This document shows, piece after piece, positions 14,945-22,067 of a stretch of DNA of 64,000 nt. The stretch comes from Sphingobacterium bovisgrunnientis (GTDB taxonomy: Bacteria > Bacteroidota > Bacteroidia > Sphingobacteriales > Sphingobacteriaceae), in assembly GCF_009829085.1 (NCBI RefSeq), contig NZ_WUQY01000004.1:62001-126000 (forward strand). Reading direction: 5' to 3'. The position numbers and the translations under genes are program-made. Position 1 is the stretch's first letter. Each line of letters opens with the position of its first letter. Under the pieces are notes generated by a model. It had not been told where the DNA came from. It saw only the letters and a program-made list of their open reading frames with translations, and searched no databases.

Positions 14945-16354
14945 TTAGAAAATCCTCTTGATAAGATTAAGGACTTGTTTAGTTCTACTGTTGTAAGGAT
15001 ACCAAAAGAATTTACTCATAGGGAAGAAGTTAGCCTTTAATGTCGCACGTTCGTGTGAAAAAGATTTAAACCCATAATATCCTAAAGATTGTCCAATACC
15101 TGAATTATTCACACCACCAAAAGGTAAATTCGGATGAATGATATGTATCATCGCGTCATTGATGGTTGTACCTCCGGCAGTTGAATTGTTCATAACATGA
15201 TCTATATATTCTTTTTCGTGACTGAAAATATATAAGGATAAAGGCTTTTCTTTCTTAGCTACTATATCCAACGCTTCTTGAACATCTGTGTAATATAGAA
15301 TTGGCAATATTGGACCGAAGATTTCATCTTGCATAATCTTTGCGTCTAACGGCAAATTTTTAATCACTGTAGGATGAATGAATAGAGTGGATCTATCATG
15401 CTCACCTTTGACAACCCATTTTGTTTCTGAATTTTGGAGTTCGTCCAAATAGCTAATCAGTCTATCGTATTGTTTTTGGTTAATAATACGTGCCAAATCA
15501 TTGCTTTCTCTTGGATTCTCACCGAAAGCGTTTTGAATTTCTTCCTGTATAGCGTTATCAAAATCTTTTTCAATGGACTTATCCACCAACAAATAATCTG
15601 GTGCTATACAGGTCTGACCCATATTGACAAATTTTGCCCAAATCAGGTTGCGTGCTACTTCTTTGATATTAATGTTTTTATCAACAAAAACGGGACTTTT
15701 GCCACCCAGTTCTAAGGTGATGTCCGTGAGGTGCTTTGCAGCAGCTTCCATGATTATTTTACCAACAGCTGGAGATCCTGTAAAATGAATTTGATCAAAC
15801 TTCAGTTTTAGCACATGTGTGGTTTCTTCCACTTCTCCCTCTAAAACAGCGACATGATTTTTGTCAAATAGGTCTGCTAACAACTCTTTTATGACCTTAT
15901 TTATATGTGGTGTAAACTCGGATAATTTGAGAATGACTGTGTTTCCAGCCGCAATACTACCTGCAAGATGCACAATAGGAAGCTGAAAAGGGTAGTTCCA
16001 AGGGGTGATAATTAGTGTATTACCCTTAGGCTCGTAAACCAATTTTGCTGAAGTGGTAGCAAAAAGCAACGAAGTACCAACAGATTTTGGTTTAGCCCAT
16101 TTCTTTAAATTTTTGATGATATGATTTAGTTCTAAAATGCTTGCTAAAATTTCCGTAGTATCCGTTTCAATAGCTGACTTACGAAAATCATTATAGATAG
16201 CCGCTTTTATTTTAGATTCATTTTGGTGGATCAGGTTCTTTAATTTCTTAAGCAAGTTTACTCTTTCGCTAATAGAAATGCGCTTCGCTTGATCTTTAAA
16301 AGCGACTTGGGCTTGGTACAACTTGTTTATATAGTCAAAATTTCTGTCCTCCAT
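14945..16354 (-). CDS. NAD(P)-dependent aldehyde dehydrogenase (class 3 type)
   Basis: A 469-residue ALDH with the catalytic Cys249 in MGQTCIAPDYLL and the general base Glu215 in TLELGGKSPVFVD. The substrate and cofactor region includes ITPWNYPFQLPIVHLAGSI, FTGSPAVGKIIMEAA, QDEIFGPILPILYY and LPFGGVNNSGIGQSLGYYG. The short length, and the lack of an N-terminal oligomerisation extension, place it with class 3 or fatty aldehyde dehydrogenases (AldH, YwdH). It oxidises an aldehyde to the acid; which one cannot be inferred. Ten bases upstream lies the stop codon of the racemase gene, so the two may be co-transcribed. Confidence 0.93.
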   Translation of the reverse strand: MEDRNFDYINKLYQAQVAFKDQAKRISISERVNLLKKLKNLIHQNESKIKAAIYNDFRKSAIETDTTEILASILELNHIIKNLKKWAKPKSVGTSLLFATTSAKLVYEPKGNTLIITPWNYPFQLPIVHLAGSIAAGNTVILKLSEFTPHINKVIKELLADLFDKNHVAVLEGEVEETTHVLKLKFDQIHFTGSPAVGKIIMEAAAKHLTDITLELGGKSPVFVDKNINIKEVARNLIWAKFVNMGQTCIAPDYLLVDKSIEKDFDNAIQEEIQNAFGENPRESNDLARIINQKQYDRLISYLDELQNSETKWVVKGEHDRSTLFIHPTVIKNLPLDAKIMQDEIFGPILPILYYTDVQEALDIVAKKEKPLSLYIFSHEKEYIDHVMNNSTAGGTTINDAMIHIIHPNLPFGGVNNSGIGQSLGYYGFKSFSHERATLKANFFPMSKFFWYPYNSRTKQVLNLIKRIF

Positions 16355-16364
16355 ATGTTTTATA

Positions 16365-17111
16365 TTAAATGGGTTTTAGTTTTTCAGGAGCTATATGCTC
16401 GATTAAAGCTCTAGCTAAAATTCTATTGGGGTCAACCGTTGGTATGCCAAAATAAGATTTTTCTGTCAAAGCTAAAGGTAATTCCGTACAAGCTAGAACA
16501 ATTACTTGTGCACCTTGTTTTTTCAAAGCTGAAATCGCTTGAATCAGGTTGTCCGTTGCTTTGGACGTGACAGGTGATGAAAATGCTTTTATTCCATACT
16601 GCTCATTATATATCGCTTCATGCACAAGCGGTTGAAGTTCATCATCTGGTGCAATATTAGAAATACCAAAATTTGATAAAATATCTGCGTACAATCTTGT
16701 GTCTCGCGTTCCAGTTGTGCTCAATACGCCAACCATTTTATCGGGGTGGTTGGATTTAATAAACTTTGCGGTTTCTTCTACGATATGCAAAAGCCTGATA
16801 TTTGATTTGGAATCTTGAAGTTGTCTTGTGATAATATCAAAAATAGCTGGTGCATGTGCCGTATTGCACGGAATGGCAACAACCTCTGCACCTGAATTAT
16901 CTAATTCCTCAATGATTTTTAATAACGCATAGCCCGGATTTTCATTCGAATTTTGAAGTAAAAACGCTGTTCTATCCGCTATGCGATGCGGTTTTGACGA
17001 GAGAATCACAGGTAGATGTTCCTGGTCTTTTGTCGCAATTGTTTCTTCAATGATTTTTTTAAAAATATCGAGTCCCGCTAATGGACCTACTCCTCCTACA
17101 ATTCCTATCAT
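16365..17111 (-). CDS. Aspartate/glutamate racemase family protein
   Basis: The product has 248 residues from the ATG at 17111 (MIGIVGGVGPLAGLDIFKK), the normal N-terminus of the family; the longer open frame upstream is repeat DNA. It has the two catalytic cysteines of PLP-independent racemases: Cys82 in AIPCNTAHAP and Cys208 in VLACTELPLAL. It also has the GVLSTTGTRDTRLY segment. The enzyme would interconvert L- and D-aspartate or a related amino acid. The first 10 codons and the preceding bases are repeated twice more upstream (17082-17603). The third copy shows that this gene once started 5 bases after the stop of the serine hydrolase gene, so it was the third gene of that operon. Confidence 0.9.
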   Translation of the reverse strand: MIGIVGGVGPLAGLDIFKKIIEETIATKDQEHLPVILSSKPHRIADRTAFLLQNSNENPGYALLKIIEELDNSGAEVVAIPCNTAHAPAIFDIITRQLQDSKSNIRLLHIVEETAKFIKSNHPDKMVGVLSTTGTRDTRLYADILSNFGISNIAPDDELQPLVHEAIYNEQYGIKAFSSPVTSKATDNLIQAISALKKQGAQVIVLACTELPLALTEKSYFGIPTVDPNRILARALIEHIAPEKLKPI

Positions 17112-17603
17112 TTTGTTTAATCTTACATTAATTCGATTTAAGAATATATGTTTAGCCCTCATGCCGGGTAGGCAGTTACTTTTTTCCACAAAAAGTAACC
17201 AAAAACTCGTCGCTGTACCGAGTTGCCACAATGTTTCGACATTCCTGCAAATGGCAACTCGCTAAGGCGACATTTTTCACGTTACAACGGTATTTGCATT
17301 TACTGAATAGGAGTGTGTTATTTTAAATCTCTCTAGTCAAGCTCGTGGACCTACTCCTCCTACAATTCCTATCATTTTGTTTAATCTTACATTAATTCGA
17401 TTTAAGAATATATGTTTAGCCCTAATGCCGGGTAGGCAGTTACTTTTTTTCCTCAAAAAGTAACCAAAAACTCGTCGCTAAGGCGACATTTTTCACGTTA
17501 CAACGGTATTTGCATTTATTGAATAGGAGTGTGTTATTTTAAATCTCTCTAGTCAAGCTCGTGGACATACTCCTCCCACAATTCCTATCATTTTGTTTAA
17601 TCT
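17082..17603. repeat. Tandem array: three copies of the racemase 5' end separated by a hairpin-rich spacer
   Basis: Copy 1 (17082-17345, 264 bp) contains the real start of the racemase gene; copy 2 (17346-17561, 216 bp) is almost identical but lacks 48 bp; copy 3 (17562-17603) is cut short. Each begins with the 42-bp TGGACCTACTCCTCC...TTGTTTAATCT segment, which encodes MIGIVGGVGP and the upstream GATTAAACAAA. Copies 2 and 3 read MIGIVGGVGPRA and MIGIVGGVCPRA, then stop at once. The spacer holds GTTACTTTTTT/AAAAAGTAAC and CGAGTTGCCA/TGGCAACTCG hairpins, the second lost in copy 2. The spacer resembles dispersed repeats found in other Sphingobacteriaceae. Confidence 0.93.
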
Positions 17604-18700
17604 AATTCTCCTTCCCGCCAATCGTACGCCCAGAAAGTTTGTTTGTTGTCTAGAAATAGTTGCATTAATTTCTTCATCGCTGGGAAACCTTCGTCCGTAT
17701 TCATAAAGGCTACTAATGTTTCTTTGGATTTTGGGTATGTAATAAAAAAACAGCGAAATCCTGGATTTGAACCTGTATGCCAATAGGCTGTCCCTTTTTC
17801 GTTAATCTGCATTCTAGAAATCAATGCACATGGCACGTATTTGTCCGTAGGATCGATTTCTTTGCCTTTTTTCGCTTGGGAAGCTTTTTCTAACAATAAT
17901 TTATGCGTAGATTTTTTTAATCCAAATCCTTCAAAGAATACTTTTTGTACAAATTTTGTATAATCCTCGGCTGTGGTATAAAGTGTATATGCAGCGTTAG
18001 TTTTGGCGTATTTACTCAATCTTCTTGGTTTTTCTAAGGAATAATGACCATAGGCAGCATTCGATTCTAGAGAATCGTTCCATACGATATTGCTGTTTTT
18101 TAAGCCTAAAGGTTGCAAGACTTCTTCCTCTACCAAAGCTTGAAAAGATTTTTTGGTGATATATTCCAAAGTTTCTTGTAGAAAATAAAATCCTTCACCC
18201 GAATACATATAATCTGTTCCAGGTTCAAACTGCAAAGTCAAAGGCGTTGCGCGCCATGTCGCAGATGGAACATCGCCTTCCCAATTCAGCAATCCTGTGC
18301 GATGTGTGAGCACCATTCGCGCTGTTATTTTTTCAGCTCCAGCAGTGTTGCATAACCTGTTGTAGCTGTAATAACTTAATAAAGGCTTGTCTAATTCAAT
18401 AACACCTTTATCGAGTAAGCGAAAAAACGTGTAAGCAGCGACAACTTTTGTTAGTGATGCGGCTTGAAATCTTGTGTGCTTATCTATCGCATCAGCTGTA
18501 TCAAATTTCTTTGTACCATGTGTATACACCTGCATCTTACTCCCCTTGGCGTAAGCAATCTGCATTCCCGGAATTCCGACTTCTTTAGCAATTTCACTAA
18601 GCCTTTCTTCTTTGGATTGCGCTTTAGTAACATTAATGCTGCCTACAATAAAGAGCAAAACAAGAAAATTACTTCGAAATAGCTTTTGGTAATTTATCAT
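17597..18700 (-). CDS. Exported serine hydrolase of the beta-lactamase/class C family
   Basis: The protein has 367 residues. A signal peptide (about 1-27, ending TKAQ) precedes a penicillin-binding-fold domain with the SxxK motif S82-L-T-K85 (QAASLTKVVAAY), the second motif Y166-S-G in YMYSGEGFYFLQ and the third HTG in AYWHTGSNPGFR. These are the three active-site elements of the class C beta-lactamase/D-aminopeptidase/esterase superfamily. True AmpC function is unlikely from YSG in place of YxN; a peptidase or esterase is more likely. Its ATG lies 32 bases inside the 3' end of the P1 peptidase gene, so translation is coupled. The last codon and stop fall in the third repeat copy. Confidence 0.87.
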   Translation of the reverse strand: MINYQKLFRSNFLVLLFIVGSINVTKAQSKEERLSEIAKEVGIPGMQIAYAKGSKMQVYTHGTKKFDTADAIDKHTRFQAASLTKVVAAYTFFRLLDKGVIELDKPLLSYYSYNRLCNTAGAEKITARMVLTHRTGLLNWEGDVPSATWRATPLTLQFEPGTDYMYSGEGFYFLQETLEYITKKSFQALVEEEVLQPLGLKNSNIVWNDSLESNAAYGHYSLEKPRRLSKYAKTNAAYTLYTTAEDYTKFVQKVFFEGFGLKKSTHKLLLEKASQAKKGKEIDPTDKYVPCALISRMQINEKGTAYWHTGSNPGFRCFFITYPKSKETLVAFMNTDEGFPAMKKLMQLFLDNKQTFWAYDWREGELD

Positions 18701-19865
18701 GATTCAATGCGTTGTATTTTTTCAAAATTTCCAAAGTCTCTTTGATAGGCAGTGCTTTCACTGTACGGTTGTTTATTCCTGTCATATCTTCTGCCATAAA
18801 CATCGAATTCAACAAGGCTTCTTCCGTTGCTTCCCATACCGCCATAAATAATGCGGAGAGCTCGTCATTATGCACATCCTTCACGTCTATTTCAATTTGA
18901 TTTTTGTTGTTATACGGCACGCGAACTGCTGGATTTGTAGAGAAAGCTATAGAATAATCGCCCGAACCATTGGAAGAAAATCCCCCAACATTACCAAAGG
19001 AAATATATGAACGCTTGGCAAGTCTTTCGAGATTACGCGAAGATAACGGTGCATCCGTAGCAATTATAATCATACACGATCCGTCGGCTTTGTATGGCTC
19101 TTTTTTCTCCATCATATAGAAGTTTTGGAGTTCTCTTCCGACAGGAGCACCGTTAATTTGCAATACGCCTCCGAAATTGGATTGCACCAACACACCAACG
19201 GTATAGCCGCCTTTGGAAGCAGGTAACTTACGCGAAGCTGTCCCGATGCCGCCTTTGAATCCTAATGTTTCCGTACCCACACCCGCACCAACATTTCCTT
19301 CGGCTACAGAACCTGAAGTGGCTTTAGTCAAACTTTGTAATACATGTTGCGCTTGTACATGGCGACCACGAATATCATTAAGCCCGCCATCATTCGTTTC
19401 ACCGATAACAGAGTTCACTGAGCGCACACGTTCATTTCCGGGAAGTTTAATCATATAATCTATAAGCGCATCTGCAACTTTAGGAGCGTTCAGTGTATTG
19501 GTCAATAGGATAGGGGTTTCAATATTTCCCAGTTCTTGAATCTGCGAAATGCCCATCATTTTTCCGAAACCGTTACCGACATAAACTGCAGCAGCAACTT
19601 TATCTTGAAAAATATTGCCTTCATGTGGGATAATAGCAGTTACACCCGTGCGAACATTATCGCCTTGTATAACAGAGGTATGACCAACTTTTACGCCAGT
19701 AACATCCGTGATAGCATTCCATTTTCCTGTTGGCAGTATACCCGTCGTTATACCCAATTCACGGGCACGACTTCTTTTTTCTTGTGCAAAGGTTTTTGAT
19801 TCTAATAATGTGCTAAAGCCAATAGCCAAGCACAAGGCAGAGGTAAGTATTTTCATAGGTGGCAT
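18669..19865 (-). CDS. P1-family (S58, DmpA-like) peptidase, exported
   Basis: The product has 398 residues, with a signal peptide at about 4-27. The DmpA/L-aminopeptidase fold is seen in ITDVTGVKVGHTSVIQGD, RTGVTAIIPHEGNIF, NGFGKMMGISQIQELG, VIGETNDGGLNDIRG, GNVGAGVGTETLGFKGGIG and GYTVGVLVQSNFGGVLQING. The family is an Ntn-type self-cleaving hydrolase that removes N-terminal amino acids, including D- and beta-residues. The start may be three codons further in (MKILTSALC, 19856), which gives a more typical signal peptide. It is the first gene of a likely operon with the serine hydrolase and, ancestrally, the racemase; D-amino-acid or beta-peptide handling would fit all three, but that is inference. 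Confidence 0.9.
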   Translation of the reverse strand: MPPMKILTSALCLAIGFSTLLESKTFAQEKRSRARELGITTGILPTGKWNAITDVTGVKVGHTSVIQGDNVRTGVTAIIPHEGNIFQDKVAAAVYVGNGFGKMMGISQIQELGNIETPILLTNTLNAPKVADALIDYMIKLPGNERVRSVNSVIGETNDGGLNDIRGRHVQAQHVLQSLTKATSGSVAEGNVGAGVGTETLGFKGGIGTASRKLPASKGGYTVGVLVQSNFGGVLQINGAPVGRELQNFYMMEKKEPYKADGSCMIIIATDAPLSSRNLERLAKRSYISFGNVGGFSSNGSGDYSIAFSTNPAVRVPYNNKNQIEIDVKDVHNDELSALFMAVWEATEEALLNSMFMAEDMTGINNRTVKALPIKETLEILKKYNALNHDKLPKAISK

Positions 19866-19950
19866 TAAAATGCTTGAAAATACTAAAAGAACTTAATAAG
19901 GGAAAGTTATATTTTAAAAGAATTGAGGAATTAGGAGATTTGGCGTTGGG

Positions 19951-20020
19951 GTTCTCGCTGGAAAGACTTAAGCGAGGTTAAATATTTTTGATTTTTAACT
20001 TTTAACAGGAGTTGTGGAAT
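19951..20020. repeat. Conserved non-coding 3' flank, copy B
   Basis: This is the counterpart of 1222-1290: CTCGCTGGAAAGACTTAAGC, GAGGTTAAATATTTTTGATT, TTTAACTTTTAACAGG, GTTGTGG. It lies 28 bases beyond the stop codon of the DUF3592-like gene. CTCGCT and AGCGAG form a hairpin here. Confidence 0.55.
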
Positions 20021-20047
20021 GGATACCCTTGTTATGCATTGGCTTTT

Positions 20048-20536
20048 TTACCATTTCAATTTTCCCTTTTTCCATAAAACGAAAGACATAATATTCAGTA
20101 ATATCGCTAGCCCTAGAACTGTAAAACCCAACTGATTTTGAAATCCATTGCGAACGAAATATGATTGACCATTTTTGTCAATAAATTGGGAAAACCTATT
20201 CAGACCAATATTTCTTGTGTCAGAAGTTTCGTAGTAGTATATGTCAATTTTATCTCCAACTTTTAAGTCGTCTATAGTTTTTTCAGTCGGCTTACTATTT
20301 GGCTCATATATCTCAAATAGATAGGGATAGGAGTCAATTTTTAAATAGCGAAAATCCCCTTTGTGTCGTATTGGAAGCTCTCGAAATTCCTTGTCATAGT
20401 ATTCAATAATTCCTGTCGACTTGTCGTATTCTATCTTGTTTTTTGAGTTGTTGATAGTCACAAAAAGTCCAAGTATAAGGACTATGATTGAAGCGAAAAT
20501 TACTCCACGAACGCTAATTAATATAGGAATTATCAT
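20048..20536 (-). CDS. DUF3592-like small membrane protein
   Basis: The protein has 162 residues, with one membrane segment near the N-terminus (about 10-28), an extracytoplasmic beta-rich domain with GIIEYYDKEFRELP, YLFEIYEPNSKP and LKVGDKIDIYYYE, and a second membrane segment at about 135-155. This layout and the VGD-I-YY motif are those of DUF3592-type proteins of unknown function. The gene stands alone and is bounded by inverted GTTATGCA (20031-20038) and TGCATAAC (20558-20565). It shares flanking sequence with the STM3941-like gene at 1294, which suggests a cassette-like acquired unit. Confidence 0.55.
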   Translation of the reverse strand: MIIPILISVRGVIFASIIVLILGLFVTINNSKNKIEYDKSTGIIEYYDKEFRELPIRHKGDFRYLKIDSYPYLFEIYEPNSKPTEKTIDDLKVGDKIDIYYYETSDTRNIGLNRFSQFIDKNGQSYFVRNGFQNQLGFTVLGLAILLNIMSFVLWKKGKLKW

Positions 20537-20570
20537 TCTTTTTTTTCTTTAAGCTTGTGCATAACACCAT

Positions 20571-20656
20571 TATATACGCAATATTAGCTATTTTTCTATA
20601 AGTGTAATAATGCGTATATAAAATAGGTTATTAAGAAATAGTATAACGCATTATTA
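20571..20656. repeat. Nested AT-rich palindromes upstream of the DUF3592-like gene
   Basis: TATATACGCA (20571-20580) and TGCGTATATA (20611-20620) are a perfect 10-bp inverted repeat. TAATAATGCGTATA (20605-20618) pairs again with TATAACGCATTATTA (20642-20656), allowing one extra base. The region can therefore form alternative hairpins. Confidence 0.6.
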
Positions 20657-20735
20657 ATAAATCTACCAAAAATAAAGGGTATATTTTTTTAAAATCCGCA
20701 ATATAATTTTATTAGAAAAGACATAAGGTTGCACA

Positions 20736-21836
20736 CTACTTCTGGCTTTCATATTCTTGGCTTAGCCGATCCATTCGGCGTTGTATCGCGACATCTGTAC
20801 GATGCGGTACAAGATGATTTAGTGCATTTTTCTCTATATCTACATTGGATGCCGATTCAAAATTATGGACTATATTTTGGTTTGTGATAGCTACGTCATA
20901 CGCGTCTTTGTGACTCATTAATTTGACAAATACAGGTAAGCATTCGAAGAATACAAAAAGAAGTGTAATAAAAATAACGGCATATTCTGTAGATTTTTCA
21001 ATCGACCCATCAGGCTTCTTGTGCAAGTTGCTTAGCGCGGCGTTGCGATCCGCAAATCCTGCTACATTGATGGCGCTATCCAAACTTTTATCTGTCAGGA
21101 TTTTTTCATCCATGATACCTTCTTTGACTTTGCGTTGGGAGAGTAAACTTTCTTTAGTTTGAATACGAGCGCGTAATGTGTCAAGATAGACTTCCTGTTT
21201 ATTGAGATTCGCTTCCTTCATCTTGGCGTATGGACCATAGCCCAATACACCAGAAGTTTCTTCCGTTTTCGTTCCGAAAATTTCGTGATTCAACTTCTGT
21301 CTATCGGCTTTTAGCGTAGCCTCCAAAGAATCTGCTTGTGTTTTTATCCCATTCAATTGTGTAAATTCTGCAGCATATTTATTCTCAAAAGTCTTTTGCA
21401 GGGTATCGATATTCGCCTGTTGTTGTTTTAGATAATCAATTCGCAAATGTTCGCGTATTTCTTTGTCAAATATTTTTAATTCTAGTGGACGTGAAATGAC
21501 AAAACCAATCAATACCGCAAGTAGAATTCGGGGTAATGCTTGCAATATCTGCTTAAATGTCCCTTTAGATTTATCTATACTGAGGACGATATATCGGTCA
21601 AGATTAAAAATCGCCAATCCCCAGATTGCACCAAAAATTAAAGCATAAAAGACCGCAAAATCGCTGCCGCTAAAAACAAAATAAAGGGCATAGCCTCCTG
21701 CTAAAGCCGCGAAAAGTCCCGTAAAAAAGATAGTAGCTCCAATGCTTATGTATTTATTATGTTCTTCGGGGAATTTATTTAGGGTTTCTTTATGTACTCC
21801 AGCGCACCACCAAAAGAAATTTTTAATATTGTTCAT
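20736..21836 (-). CDS. DUF4407 domain membrane protein
   Basis: The protein has 366 residues. It starts with FFWWCAGVHKETLNKFPEEH, the typical opening of DUF4407, followed by three membrane segments (about 28-50, 57-76 and 100-120; GGYALYFVFSG, IWGLAIFNLDRYIV). Residues about 130-245 are a long charged, probably coiled-coil region, and a fourth membrane segment lies at about 275-295 (YAVIFITLLFVFFECLPVFV). The family is widespread in Bacteroidota and has no known function. A -7 box lies 30 bases upstream. No neighbour on the same strand is close enough to form an operon. Confidence 0.88.
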   Translation of the reverse strand: MNNIKNFFWWCAGVHKETLNKFPEEHNKYISIGATIFFTGLFAALAGGYALYFVFSGSDFAVFYALIFGAIWGLAIFNLDRYIVLSIDKSKGTFKQILQALPRILLAVLIGFVISRPLELKIFDKEIREHLRIDYLKQQQANIDTLQKTFENKYAAEFTQLNGIKTQADSLEATLKADRQKLNHEIFGTKTEETSGVLGYGPYAKMKEANLNKQEVYLDTLRARIQTKESLLSQRKVKEGIMDEKILTDKSLDSAINVAGFADRNAALSNLHKKPDGSIEKSTEYAVIFITLLFVFFECLPVFVKLMSHKDAYDVAITNQNIVHNFESASNVDIEKNALNHLVPHRTDVAIQRRMDRLSQEYESQK

Positions 21837-21865
21837 CTATTTGTTATTCAGATTAAAAGAATAAT

Positions 21866-21873
21866 CAAATATA
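21866..21873 (-). promoter_or_regulatory. -7 box TATATTTG upstream of the DUF4407 gene
   Basis: The minus strand reads TTATATTTGATT, matching TAnnTTTG, 30 bases before the ATG. Confidence 0.45.
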
Positions 21874-22027
21874 ATTATCTGATTGCATTGGTTATGTAAT
21901 TTTCGGTTAAAATAGGATAAATGTCGGTGAAATTAGTTTTGTCTTCAAATTTGACGGTTCGGCTTAATATTTTTATATTGTCAGCTTTGCTTGATTCCAG
22001 TATTTCCTGTTTGCATGAAATATTGTT

Positions 22028-22035
22028 TACTTTTG
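22028..22035 (+). promoter_or_regulatory. -7 box TACTTTTG upstream of the M3 peptidase gene
   Basis: TACTTTTGCA fits the extended Bacteroidota -7 consensus, 33 bases before the ATG at 22068. A TTTG at 22010 is only 14 bases upstream, short of the usual spacing. Confidence 0.5.
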
Positions 22036-22067
22036 CATCACATATCTAAAAAACTAAATAAATTGTA

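Noticed and set aside
17553..17783. A 76-codon minus-strand frame ending MIGIVGGVCPRA
   Set aside because: It is an out-of-phase reading of the serine hydrolase 3' end running into the third racemase stub; only the 12-codon stub is of interest, as part of the tandem array.
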